Below, one piece after another: positions 8,401 through 15,624 of a stretch of 42,321 nt of DNA. Positions within the stretch are counted from its first letter, which is position 1. Every line of letters starts with the position of its first letter. Below the pieces are notes generated by a model. The model was not told where the DNA came from. It saw only the letters and a program-made list of their open reading frames with translations, and searched no databases. The stretch comes from an uncultured Kiritimatiellota bacterium (GTDB lineage Bacteria; Verrucomicrobiota; Kiritimatiellia; RFP12; UBA1067). Both the position numbers and the translations under genes were made by a program. Location: contig CAKTZI010000035.1 of the NCBI GenBank assembly GCA_934635385.1, positions 1-42,321 of the forward strand, read 5' to 3'.

Positions 8401-9960
8401 CCCATCCGAATCCTCTTTCCGGGGATTCGTCCCATCGGCCACTTCATCAGAATCGCCAAGACCGTCCCCGTCCGTATCGACTTCAAACGGATCGCCGCCG
8501 CACCCGAAATGATAGGCAATCGTCTTGCCGTTGGATATGGGATGGGGAGTCTCACCGCAAAAGAGGTTCAATCTGGGATGATTATCCCAATTGTCGTCCT
8601 CGCCACCCTGCGCACCAATCGACAGATAGTACCCGTTCCTGTCATCGATCACACTTCCGTAGCGGACAAACACGATATCCGGCGTCGCTTCGCAAATGGA
8701 CACCTGAAAGGATATCCTGTTTGAGATGTTGCCGTGGTACGTCCCGACATTCTCATACTGTATGACGAAATACGTCGCACCGCCGTGCTGCGCCGTTCCA
8801 AACGTGATCTTCGAGACAAGAGACGCGCGCATCCTAAGATCAGACCAGTACCCCGCCACCAATGCGCAGGATTTTCCTGTGTCGTATTTAAGATCCGAAC
8901 CGCCGTCAGAGCTGAAAAGGCCGTTTGTCGTGGTACTGTTACCGAAATACACGACACCGTTCACATCGGCAACCGCCACATTCACAAGCCCCCCGGCAAG
9001 TCGGCTAACGAACGGCATGGCGAAGTCATAAAGCGCACGATCCTGGTCGCCAGACGCCTTGATTGCTTTCTGAGTCGCGATGTTGAACCACGGCACCAAA
9101 TTGCCGCCCTCCTCGATCCACGCCACCTCGCGGGAGTCGATCAGTCCATCACGATCCGTGTCATCATCAAGCGGATTGGTTCCGTTCTGCCATTCAAGCA
9201 GATTTGAAAGTCCGTCGGAATCGGCATCCAACGCGCCGTCGTCAACCAGGAAGTCGAGTCCGTTCGCAACCTCCCAACCGTCTGGCATCCCGTCGCCGTC
9301 CGTGTCTGCGAGGTTTGGATCGGTCTTGGTGACGATTCGCTCGAAAGCGTCGGAGAGTCCGTCACCATCGGTATCAATGTTCAGACCGAACATGAAGAAC
9401 ATCGAAGATGTCCAGCCATCGGGCAGAAGCGAATACGGAATCTCGACGACCGTGCTGTTGCCGCCGCCGGTGACGGCCGCAGTTCCAACGCCAACCCATG
9501 CGTTCGTCGAAAGCTGCGGCGCGGCATAGACCTCTATCCCTGTCGGCGTAGGGTAAAGGTTCGACGGCCAATGTGCCCGCAGGAACACGGATGTCTCCGC
9601 CGGCTTGATGCCCGTCAAGCAGACATTCGTCACCGCGTTCGTATAGGCTGAAAACATTCCGGCAGCCGGAACAGGCGTTTCCGGCTCGGACACGAGTTCT
9701 GTCTGAATCTCCCGCAGGGCCGTCATTCTCGAGCCTCCGAGAAACCCCTTTGTCGCGCCATGATGCACAAACGCACCGACGCACACCAGCACGATCAACA
9801 CCTCGCCGAAAGGACGGTGCAGAAACTTGATAACGGGCTTGGACGGAAGAATGCCGTGTTCGTGAAACCAGCACACGAACGCAACCGCCATCAGCGACGC
9901 AAAGACCAGCATCGCCGCAAATCCCAATCGCGCAATCACAGCATTCTCTTCAACCGCCAT
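5449..9960 (-). CDS. Giant membrane-anchored TSP3-repeat protein with C-terminal caspase-like (clan CD) domain
   Basis: The 1503 residues begin with two hydrophobic segments around a FHEHGILP loop, followed by HHGATKG: the same module as in the 789-residue protein. TSP3 calcium-binding repeats (DTDGDGMPDGWE, DSDGDGLDDGWE and others) occur in several blocks, separated by two similar beta domains of roughly 190 residues with weak nidogen-like character (SFQVSICE...RYGSV and SWQVVVPT...RYRDV). Near the C-terminus DWFYFSGHGNH and, 33 residues after the central His, AIIAGCAVLD give a His (about 1348) and Cys (about 1381) dyad as in caspases, gingipains and CHAT proteases. Activity is not proven by the motifs. 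The start ATG 9960 has GAAAGG upstream, duplicated in a 17-base tandem repeat. GC content is below that of the core genes. Confidence 0.85.
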   Translation of the reverse strand: MAVEENAVIARLGFAAMLVFASLMAVAFVCWFHEHGILPSKPVIKFLHRPFGEVLIVLVCVGAFVHHGATKGFLGGSRMTALREIQTELVSEPETPVPAAGMFSAYTNAVTNVCLTGIKPAETSVFLRAHWPSNLYPTPTGIEVYAAPQLSTNAWVGVGTAAVTGGGNSTVVEIPYSLLPDGWTSSMFFMFGLNIDTDGDGLSDAFERIVTKTDPNLADTDGDGMPDGWEVANGLDFLVDDGALDADSDGLSNLLEWQNGTNPLDDDTDRDGLIDSREVAWIEEGGNLVPWFNIATQKAIKASGDQDRALYDFAMPFVSRLAGGLVNVAVADVNGVVYFGNSTTTNGLFSSDGGSDLKYDTGKSCALVAGYWSDLRMRASLVSKITFGTAQHGGATYFVIQYENVGTYHGNISNRISFQVSICEATPDIVFVRYGSVIDDRNGYYLSIGAQGGEDDNWDNHPRLNLFCGETPHPISNGKTIAYHFGCGGDPFEVDTDGDGLGDSDEVADGTNPRKEDSDGDGLDDGWEIAYGLDPLSPEGRDGAEGDFDNDGIVNGREYDSQTNPVSEDTDGDGLPDGEEMGFITDDSTIPWLDFDKSEDLTLPLLDERRNYCSLNWTLPASLRVQGEPVTNLTLTSHGWLFFNKAGYANPGHSTGSNGIDYYIDKNTLALAVYGDGSLLVSTNLADRSTSVRVGSATHQGVGYAVVECVNMYSDEPNYRTNSVSWQVVVPTNVTGHIYVRYRDVTGEYVDGRYATVGMQSFGGKWMCGYCESERGLVYEGLALDFHLGRNSNPKDSDTDGDGLSDLQEVALGTNLNSSDTDGDGMTDGWEVQYGFNPCVAADADGDSDNDGVPNLEECRRGSNPHSVDTDGDGLSDGDEIAQGTSLTSVDTDCDGLADGFELSIGTNPLQPDTDGDGMDDGWEWTYCRRSRTPMLLAGGGGSTPDFDPAVNNGNDADPGNDFDADPDGDGLPNGEECENRTDPTNLDTDGDGVTDGGEAGQNSDPSDASDGGRPNSRVAVQFTFGDPSGSHSEKYRLDITPVTGQGERPSSFSWLNANYGECETRTARLKAGWKYAVRLTWAACNHANDGSYYPNYDYTLSFGQDVPANVVLDDPDGIFRTDYYGGEYYGASHFPVLDATATITVYDVTSVTICKPDDQTWAELEDSRVVLDDEEFRVKIEIVPQIKSTAQCRQMFGDELTIKTSGTCPSGVSMRMGGDALLVNSSSEKSEIRITKTRRQLIARGLLPSKDDDGVEEMAWLDMANLTASSGQNLSDSRAFARLGYADRGQACNDLAQALESNPPNSIPSESYFKAAGREVVSVAYGSRDSVRKQIMNQADWFYFSGHGNHATGTIQGGFTPSMALSLWNRDLDCAIIAGCAVLDVRNFRFNSLGLLYRWKNRTWKGAYPGESWERAGIKYLLGYALKAPLDSDGGSAIASSFSSNIKSGMDVITAWRNANDNAKGRNACVIDCSKTPHEFWYWNESSGSPVWTKVTKGAMSW

Positions 9961-9966
9961 TCAATC

Positions 9967-10001
9967 CTTTCAATGAGATGATGCCTTTCAATGAGATGAT
10001 A
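9967..10001. repeat. Tandem 17-base duplication carrying the ribosome binding site of the 1503-residue gene
   Basis: CCTTTCAATGAGATGAT is present twice head to tail. On the minus strand each copy ends in GAAAGG, so the purine-rich ribosome binding sequence is doubled just before the ATG at 9960. Slippage here could change the leader length. Confidence 0.75.
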
Positions 10002-10387
10002 GACGCGCACAAACTCGTGTATGAGTATAAAAGTTCTGCCGGCCGAAGATCTCGTCGCAGATGACGCGGAGGTAGGCGCCCTCGCGGTCGTCGATGGAGA
10101 TCCAGATCGAGCCGTCCTCGCGCAGGAACTCGCGGAGAAGCTTAAGGCGCGGGTACATCATGTTGAGCCAGGTGGCGTGTTCGAGGTTGTCGTCGTAATG
10201 CTCGAACGCGGAGCCGGTGTTGTAGGGCGGGTCGACGTAGATGCACTTCACCTCGCCGGCGTAGAACGGCAGCAGGGCCTTCAGCGCCTCCAGGTTGTCC
10301 CCGTGGACGAGGATCCCATGCGGGAGGGCCGCGCTTGTCGCGGCCGCCACCCGCCCGGCCTCCACGTCCTTTTCCTCCCGCAGAGAC

Positions 10388-10471
10388 GATTTTCCTTTGC
10401 CGCAAAGAACGCAAAGATCGCAAAGGCTTTCGCCCTCCCCTTTGCGGTCTTTGCGTTCTTTGCGGCTAACC
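10388..10471. repeat. Palindromic dispersed repeat (GCCGCAAAG...CTTTGCGGC) inside the mod fragment
   Basis: This is the same element as at 3141-3225, beginning with the identical GATTTTCCTTTGCCGCAAAG, with inverted arms. Here it sits in the N-terminal part of the mod frame rather than near the C-terminus, so it is a separate insertion. Confidence 0.85.
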
Positions 10472-10520
10472 ATTCCCCCTACCGCACACCCCTCGACCGC
10501 GACAAGCGCGGCCCTCCCGG

Positions 10521-10560
10521 CCTCTGCGCTCTCTGCGTTCTCCGCGTGAGGCATTCCCCC
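10521..10560. repeat. Dispersed repeat, CGCGGAGA-type copy inside the mod fragment
   Basis: CCTCTGCGCTCTCTGCGTTC followed by TCCGCGTGAGGC is almost identical to the copy at 4558-4597. A third module, GCGACAAGCGCGGCCCTCCC, lies directly before it and recurs at about 10582 and 11016, with variants at 4625, 4795 and 10760. Confidence 0.8.
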
Positions 10561-10822
10561 TGTACGCACTTCCGCATCGTTCGGTCGCGACAAGCGCGAC
10601 CCTCCCAAATGCGACAGCGCGCGGTCTTCGCGTAGGATCCTGAGGGCGACCTGCCGCAGGTCGTCCGTCGTCTTCTCCCGTCCCAGCCAGTTCAGCGTCG
10701 GCATGTCCGAAATTCCTCCAAAGGCGTTAAGGCCGCACAGGACGGCGAGAGCGGCCGCGACACGCGCGGCCCTCCCGCTGCAACCGAATCTCCATTTCCC
10801 TGCGGCATGGTTCACGCCGCGT

Positions 10823-10828
10823 ATTATA
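10823..10828 (-). promoter_or_regulatory. Duplicated -10 element before the mod fragment
   Basis: The TATAAT on the minus strand lies in sequence identical to the mod promoter at 4860-4865. If active it would drive the mod fragment and, downstream of it, the caspase-like TSP3 gene and its partner. Confidence 0.5.
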
Positions 10829-10871
10829 CTAAACGCCGCCGCTTCCGTGTGGACGGTTTCCTCACACGGGA

Positions 10872-11180
10872 TTCCTCACGCAGAGAGCGCGGAGAACGCA
10901 GAGGCTGGATAGGCTGGATGGATTGGATTGCCTCATCAGCCCTCAATCCAAACGCCCCTCTCCCCTCTGCGTTCTCCGCGTGAGGCATTCCCCCCCACCG
11001 CACACCCCTCGGCCGCGACAAGCGCGGCCCTCCCGGCCTCCGCGCTCTCTGCGTTCTCTGCGTGAGGCATTCCCCCACGACCACAATGAGGACAAGCAAT
11101 TTCATTTAGCCGCAAAGTGCGCAAAGGCCGCAAAGACTTCCGCCCTCCCTTTGCGTTCTCTGCGTTCTTTGCGGCTAAAC
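10872..11180. repeat. Cluster of dispersed repeats with no gene
   Basis: This stretch is a mosaic of known modules: the CGCGGAGA type in one orientation at 10872-10904 and in the other at 10963-10992 and 11037-11076, the GCGACAAGCGCGG type near 11016, and the palindromic GCCGCAAAG type at 11107-11180. Between the first two arms is a short GGATAGGCTGGATGGATTGG tract. The open frames that cross it translate only to repeat peptides, so I call no gene. Confidence 0.8.
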
Positions 11181-11445
11181 ACCCCATCCCACGGTCGCCG
11201 AGGATGCGGCGCGTGAGGACACGCGCCCTCCTCCGGCCCCACCACAACAGTTTTTCCTCACGCGGAGACTGAGCCAAACCTAACGGCCCCGGGACGTCTT
11301 CACGCATCTCGGCAGGGACGGCTCGCACCGCGAGTCGGCCACTTCCCGTCCGACAAGATCCGCTTGAGCTATGCCTCAATTGGCGTCCGTGCGCGCAATC
11401 GGCAGCCGCACGTATCGGACTTGCCCATCGCCGAACCACCTCGAA
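11181..11445. other. Intergenic stretch with one perfect hairpin
   Basis: At 11208-11227, GGCGCGTG and CACGCGCC form a perfect 8-base-pair stem around an AGGA loop. No T-tract follows it directly on either strand, so I do not call it a terminator. The remainder up to the ABC permease stop at 11446 is GC-rich, with no gene, RNA or promoter that I can support. Confidence 0.4.
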
Positions 11446-12675
11446 TCAGACCAGGTCGTCCTGCTTGCGTGGAAGGATGAACGCGCCAAGGAGCGCCAGC
11501 AGAATCGGCAGCCCCACGAGATTCGCGAGGGCGAGCCCGAAAACGCGCGCCGGTTCGACGCATTCGTCCTTCGCCAGCGCCTCCAGCGGCGAGAACGCCG
11601 AGACGGGGCGCGTCACGGACGCGGCGAAGCGCGTGATGACGAGGCCGATGCGATCCGACAGCTTCGTCTCCAGCTCGTCCGGATACTGCTCGACGACGCT
11701 CGGGCTCATCTCGCCGACCGCGAGCGTCACGAACGCGACAAAGAGCGCGACGGGACGGCTCAGCCCCGCACCGAGGAACAGTCCGAGCGAGACGACGAGC
11801 GCGAGGACTGACACAAGCACGACGTAGGCGCGCAGCAGGTTGCAGAGGAACGAGTCCGCCGTCCTGAGCACATTGACGTCGCGTCGCGGACGCAGCATCA
11901 GCGCGTGCGCGCCGCGGTTCTCGAAGGCGAGTTCCGCGTCCGCGCCCCTGAACGGCACGACGACGATGGCCTGCGTGATGTTGCTGACCGCAAGCTCGGC
12001 CGTGCCCGAACGAAAGACGCCGCAGACGTCCTGGCGCATCTCGAACTGATTCGTGAAGCGGATGCGCACGGCGTCGCCCGGCGCAGCGAACCGCCAGCGC
12101 GCAACCTCGTTCGTCCCGACCGTCTCGTAGCGGTCGATCGCCCGGTTCGCCAAGAGCCGCAGCACCGTCGCCTTCGGCGCATGGCGCACGGCCGCCGGCG
12201 TGTTCGTGTCCGCCATGTAGAGCGCATACATCTTCTCCGCCTCCGCCTGCACGGACGGCAGGATCGGCGACAGCACATGGCTGCACGGCGTCGCGCAGTC
12301 GACCCGGCAGACGAGGACGCCGCAAGCGACCGCGAGGACTGCCGCACCGACGGCGACGTGCGCGGCGACCTTGCCGAGAATCAGCGCGATGCGTCCGACG
12401 GGCCGCACGAGCGTCAGCTGGAGGCGCTTCTCGGCGCGTTCGCGCGCGAGCGATCCGGTCGCGGACGCCAGCAGCGCGAAGACGAGGAGCGCGAAGACGC
12501 CGCCAAGCGAAAAGTGGATGTCGAGCTCACGCGCGCCCGCCGCCGTGCCGTCGCCCCGCACGAGCGACGGGAACGCGACCATCCACGCGACCGCCGCCGC
12601 GAGGAGGAAGAGCACGGTCTTCGACCGCACGAGCGCCTTCAGTTCGAGGCGGACGACTTCGAGGAACGCGCGCAT
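11446..12675 (-). CDS. ABC-2 type transporter permease with large extracytoplasmic domain
   Basis: This 409-residue membrane protein begins MRAFLEVVRLELKALVRSKT, the usual amphipathic lead-in of ABC-2 permeases. About six hydrophobic segments follow (near 22-38, 55-75, 100-122, 285-305, 310-328 and 385-405). Between the third and fourth lies a soluble domain of about 160 residues that is probably outside the membrane. The SLARERAEKRLQLTLVRPVGR stretch matches the cytoplasmic coupling region of such proteins. ATG 12675 overlaps the stop of the ATPase gene by one base (TGATG); a GTG one codon earlier is also possible. It is the last gene of the transporter operon. The substrate is unknown. Confidence 0.85.
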   Translation of the reverse strand: MRAFLEVVRLELKALVRSKTVLFLLAAAVAWMVAFPSLVRGDGTAAGARELDIHFSLGGVFALLVFALLASATGSLARERAEKRLQLTLVRPVGRIALILGKVAAHVAVGAAVLAVACGVLVCRVDCATPCSHVLSPILPSVQAEAEKMYALYMADTNTPAAVRHAPKATVLRLLANRAIDRYETVGTNEVARWRFAAPGDAVRIRFTNQFEMRQDVCGVFRSGTAELAVSNITQAIVVVPFRGADAELAFENRGAHALMLRPRRDVNVLRTADSFLCNLLRAYVVLVSVLALVVSLGLFLGAGLSRPVALFVAFVTLAVGEMSPSVVEQYPDELETKLSDRIGLVITRFAASVTRPVSAFSPLEALAKDECVEPARVFGLALANLVGLPILLALLGAFILPRKQDDLV

Positions 12676-13436
12676 CACGAAGCCAGGAACGGGGCAAGGG
12701 CGAAGGTCTGCGCGTCATCGACCTTCGCGAGGAAGAAGTCCTCAAGGCTCGTGCCGAGTTCAGAGACCTTGCCCTCGGCGACGCATTTGCCGTGGTTGAG
12801 GATCATCACGCGGTCGCAGATGTCCTGCGCATCCGCGAGCAGGTGCGAGGTCGTGAGAATCGTCATGCCGTCGGCGCGCAGGGCCTTGACAAGCAGCTTG
12901 ACCTCCTTCGTGGAAATCGGGTCGAGCCCCGACGTCGGCTCGTCCAGCACGAGCAGGTCGGGCTTGCCGATCAGCGCGGCGGCGAGGGCCACGCGACGGG
13001 CCATCCCCTTCGAGAAGCCGCCGACGGGACGCTTCGCGACGTCGGAGAGGCCGACCATTGCCAACAGCTCGCGCGTCCGCGTCTTCGCCTCCGCCCGAGA
13101 AAGGCCCGACAGCCCCGCGTAGTAGCCCAGCGTCTCCTGCGCCGTGAGGAACGGATGCAGGTAGCTCAGCTCCGGCAGATAGCCGAGGCGACGCCGCGCC
13201 GCAACCGACTGCGGCGGCTTGCCGAAAAGCGAGAGGCGTCCGCCGCTCGGCGACAGGAGGCCGAGGATCATCTTGATGGTCGTCGACTTGCCCGAGCCGT
13301 TCGGCCCCAAGAGGCCGAAGACCTCGCCCCGTGCGACCGTCAGCGACAGGCCGTCCACGGCCTTGACCGTCGGCCTCAGCCAGAAGTCCCGGAACGTCTT
13401 CGTCACGTCAATGAGTTCGATGATGTTCTCTGCCAT
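12675..13436 (-). CDS. ABC transporter ATP-binding protein
   Basis: This 253-residue ATPase has Walker A GPNGSGKST near residue 45, a signature loop in the variant form GGFSKGMARRVALA, Walker B LLVLDEP with the catalytic Glu, and the switch His in TTSHLLADA. It is of the DrrA/CcmA-like type that partners ABC-2 permeases. Start ATG 13436 follows the upstream permease stop by 9 bases with only a weak purine stretch; an upstream TTG at 13442 is less likely. It lies between two permease genes that probably form a heterodimer powered by this protein. Exported substrate unknown. Confidence 0.93.
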   Translation of the reverse strand: MAENIIELIDVTKTFRDFWLRPTVKAVDGLSLTVARGEVFGLLGPNGSGKSTTIKMILGLLSPSGGRLSLFGKPPQSVAARRRLGYLPELSYLHPFLTAQETLGYYAGLSGLSRAEAKTRTRELLAMVGLSDVAKRPVGGFSKGMARRVALAAALIGKPDLLVLDEPTSGLDPISTKEVKLLVKALRADGMTILTTSHLLADAQDICDRVMILNHGKCVAEGKVSELGTSLEDFFLAKVDDAQTFALAPFLAS

Positions 13437-13445
13437 GGGCAATCA

Positions 13446-14327
13446 TTATCTTGAGCGGTTCATGAAACGGACACCGAGCAGCAGAAACGCCGCGACGGCG
13501 GGGAGCGCCGCCAGCGCGGCGAAGCCGACATACGACCACGGCACGACACCGCCTTTCGACAGCGCGTCGGAAAGATAGTAGTTTCCGACCGCCGGCAGCA
13601 GCGCGGCAAAGACGAGGCCGACCGCCGACGCGGCGGCGTTCGCCCGGAAGCGCACGGCGAACGCGGCGGACGCCGCGAGGAGGACGAGCGCGGGGAATGC
13701 CTGCAGCAGCGCGACCGAAAAATATCTTGCCAGTTGACGTGGCGCAAGCGCCAGCGCCGCACCGCCGAAGAGGAGCGCGAGGAGAAACGCCAACGAAAAA
13801 GCCGTGAGGACGAAGCGGAAGCGCGCGAAACGGTTCAGGGCCGCCGCAATCACGAGCGGCAGCAGGATGACCGCGACGCCCGCCGCGAGCGCGGGGCCGA
13901 ACACTTGTGCGAGGCCGCCCGTCTGCGCCGCAAGGCGTCCGCCGACGGCCGCCCCCCAGACGATCGTCAGCTCCGTGCCGAAGACAACCGCCGCGAACAC
14001 GAGGTAGGCGACGAACGCCCCCGCCGTCTTCGCGAGGAAGAAGCCGCCGCGCGAGACGGGATGCGCGAGCGCCATCTCCAGCGTGCCCGACTCGACCTCG
14101 CGACGGAACGCGCGGATCGTGCCGAAGACCGCGAGGACGCTCCCGCATGTGAACAGCGCGGAGAACCCGGCGTCACGCGCCATCCGCGTCGGCTCGCCGA
14201 ACTGGTGGTAGTGAAAGGCCGGCGCGAGAACGGCCATCGCCAGAGCCGTCAGGAGAACCAACAAAGACAACGGCTCCGAAAGGATCTCCAGAGCCGTCGC
14301 CTTCAGGATTGAGAGGGCCTTTCTCAA
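13446..14327 (-). CDS. ABC-2 type transporter permease
   Basis: This 293-residue integral membrane protein has about six hydrophobic segments, an N-terminal LRKALSILKATALEILSEP lead-in and the typical RREVESGTLEMALAHPVSRG coupling motif between the second and third segments. The open frame extends to 14426, but that extension overlaps the upstream gene by 100 bases and is unlike permeases. I place the start at the TTG at 14327, which overlaps the upstream stop as TTGA; translation would be coupled. With the ATPase and the second permease downstream it forms a complete ABC-2 exporter. Confidence 0.8.
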   Translation of the reverse strand: MRKALSILKATALEILSEPLSLLVLLTALAMAVLAPAFHYHQFGEPTRMARDAGFSALFTCGSVLAVFGTIRAFRREVESGTLEMALAHPVSRGGFFLAKTAGAFVAYLVFAAVVFGTELTIVWGAAVGGRLAAQTGGLAQVFGPALAAGVAVILLPLVIAAALNRFARFRFVLTAFSLAFLLALLFGGAALALAPRQLARYFSVALLQAFPALVLLAASAAFAVRFRANAAASAVGLVFAALLPAVGNYYLSDALSKGGVVPWSYVGFAALAALPAVAAFLLLGVRFMNRSR

Positions 14328-15526
14328 AAGTACTGCACCGTCGTGTTTTCGTAGAGGAACCACGCGAGCGCGCCAATCGCCACGCACGCCGCGACCTGCA
14401 CGAGCGTCGAGAGCGTCCAGAGCCACGCCGGACCGTCGTTCGCCGAGGCAGCGGGCATGGACGGCGCCAGCGGCGACACCGACGGCATTTCCGGGATGTC
14501 GGCGATGTCCGCCACTGCCGGTTCGGCCGGCGCACCGGCGGCGACCGACGCACGCTCCGGCGTATCGGCGGCCGGCGGCGTGCCCGGACGCTTGATGCCG
14601 AACTTGCCGGCCGGACGCACGGCACTGCCCGGCCGGGCGATGCGGAGCGTCTTGCGCTGCGTCATCGTCGCGGCGGCCGGTTCGGCGGCCGGCGCGGCGG
14701 CGGCTTCCGGCGCGGATGCCGGGGGCGCCGTCGGGATGTCGATCGGTCGCTTGATGCGGATCGTCTTCATCGGCGCGTGCTCGTCCTTGACGGGCGCGAC
14801 GCCCATCGCGTCCGACAGCGAGATGCGGGCCGTCTTGTGCTTCGCGGCCTCTTTCTGGGCCTCGCTCATCGCCGCGTCGGCGATGATGCCCGTCTTGCGC
14901 AGGATCGCCTGCTGCGGAATCTGCTGGGTGATGCCCTTGAGCTTCTGCGTGACCGACTTCAGCTGTTCCATCGGCTTCGGCCGCTCCACGGCCGGCGGCG
15001 TCACCGCGTCGCGCGCGATCGCCTTCGCCTCGACCGTCGGCAGCTTCCCGACGCCCTGCGCATCGACCGACACGGGCGCGGCCGGCTTCGGGGCTTCGGC
15101 TGCCGGGGCGGCAGGAGCCGCCGGCGCAGCCACAGGCGTCACGGGCTTCGGCAACGGTGCGGCGGCAATCGTCGCGCCGGGCTTGTGGATGACGGGCTTC
15201 GGCGGCAGCTTCAGACCCGGCTTCAGCGCGGCGGCGCCCGCACCCGGATGGGCCGGGAGCTTCAGGCCCGGCTTCAGGGCCGAGACCGTCGCGCCGGGCT
15301 TCGGCGGCAACTTCAGGCCTGGCTTCAGCGCGGACACGGTCGCGCCCGGCTTCGGCGGGAGCTTCAGTCCCGGACGCAGCGCCGAGGCGGTCGCGCCGCC
15401 CGGCACGGGCTTGCGCGCAATCGGGCTCAGCTTCAGCGTCGACGCCAACGGCGCGGCCGGCTTCGCCAGCGGATCGGCCTTCGGCGGTTCCGCCGCGACC
15501 GGTGTCATCTCTACTTCTTCTGCCAT
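14324..15526 (-). CDS. Pro/Ala-rich repeat protein with C-terminal membrane anchor, coupled to the ABC transporter
   Basis: This 400-residue low-complexity protein has three parts. Residues 48-115 contain four 17-residue units of the form SALKPGLKLPPKPGATV. A long Ala/Pro/Glu-rich region follows, in which the short pattern KT(A/I/L)RI recurs three times (KTARISLSDAMG, KTIRIKRPID, KTLRIARPGS). The C-terminus is a single hydrophobic segment (about WLWTLSTLVQVAACVAIGAL) with a short tail, so the bulk is probably cytoplasmic and tail-anchored. ATG 15526 has GGGAGG 7 bases upstream. Its stop overlaps the permease start by 4 bases, so it is part of the transporter operon. I do not recognise a family; a scaffold or binding role for the KTxRI motifs is speculation. 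Confidence 0.75.
   Translation of the reverse strand: MAEEVEMTPVAAEPPKADPLAKPAAPLASTLKLSPIARKPVPGGATASALRPGLKLPPKPGATVSALKPGLKLPPKPGATVSALKPGLKLPAHPGAGAAALKPGLKLPPKPVIHKPGATIAAAPLPKPVTPVAAPAAPAAPAAEAPKPAAPVSVDAQGVGKLPTVEAKAIARDAVTPPAVERPKPMEQLKSVTQKLKGITQQIPQQAILRKTGIIADAAMSEAQKEAAKHKTARISLSDAMGVAPVKDEHAPMKTIRIKRPIDIPTAPPASAPEAAAAPAAEPAAATMTQRKTLRIARPGSAVRPAGKFGIKRPGTPPAADTPERASVAAGAPAEPAVADIADIPEMPSVSPLAPSMPAASANDGPAWLWTLSTLVQVAACVAIGALAWFLYENTTVQYF
15182..15385 (-). repeat. Four 51-base coding repeats in the anchored repeat protein
   Basis: Four units of 51 bases encode PGLKLPPKPGATVSALK-like peptides. The first three are well conserved; the fourth diverges at its end into VIHK. Recombination between units could change their number. 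Confidence 0.8.
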
Positions 15527-15540
15527 ACTCAACCTCCCGC

Positions 15541-15610
15541 TTCAGTAATTTCAGATTTCAAATTTCAGATCTCAAATTCCAGACTTCAGGTTCAAGCCTT
15601 CATTCAGGAT
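15541..15610. repeat. AT-rich simple repeat (TTTCAGATTTCAAA type)
   Basis: Short units such as AATTTCAGATTTC and AAATTTCAGATCTC alternate here, between frr and the anchored repeat protein. A much longer tract of the same kind lies at 23318-23461. It is sharply AT-rich against a GC-rich background. Confidence 0.75.
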
Positions 15611-15624
15611 TTCGGCCCGGCCCC

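Larger units (their letters stand above)
9988..10704 (-). pseudogene. Truncated mod: duplicated 5' half without recognition region or motif I
   Basis: This frame starts at the same ATG context as intact mod (GGAGGA, 9 bases, MPTLNWLGRE), keeps IYVDPPYNTGS, and follows mod closely to EIFGRQNF. It then changes to an unrelated tail (YTHTRVCARLSSH) and stops 27 bases before the start of the 1503-residue gene. It lacks the target-recognition region and the S-adenosylmethionine motif DSFLGSGTT, so it cannot be an active methyltransferase. Compared with intact mod it has about 200 extra bases of dispersed repeat inside the frame, which stays open. It could be a remnant of a recombination event or a source of conserved 5' sequence for exchange. 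Confidence 0.85.
10031..10903 (-). repeat. Direct duplication, copy 2: mod promoter, leader and 5' half with extra repeat insert
   Basis: This is the partner of 4273-4945. Alignment by eye is nearly base for base except for the extra block at about 10317-10520, which is built from the same dispersed repeats found elsewhere in the locus. The two copies lie in direct orientation 5.8 kb apart, so recombination between them would delete the caspase-like protein and its partner. Confidence 0.9.

Noticed and set aside
11208..11227. Perfect 8-base-pair hairpin as a rho-independent terminator
   Set aside because: No T-tract directly follows on either strand, and no gene end is close on the relevant side.
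10824..11439. Open frames in the repeat cluster upstream of the mod fragment
   Set aside because: They encode only repeat peptides such as MPHAENAE and LRSLR, with no start signal.
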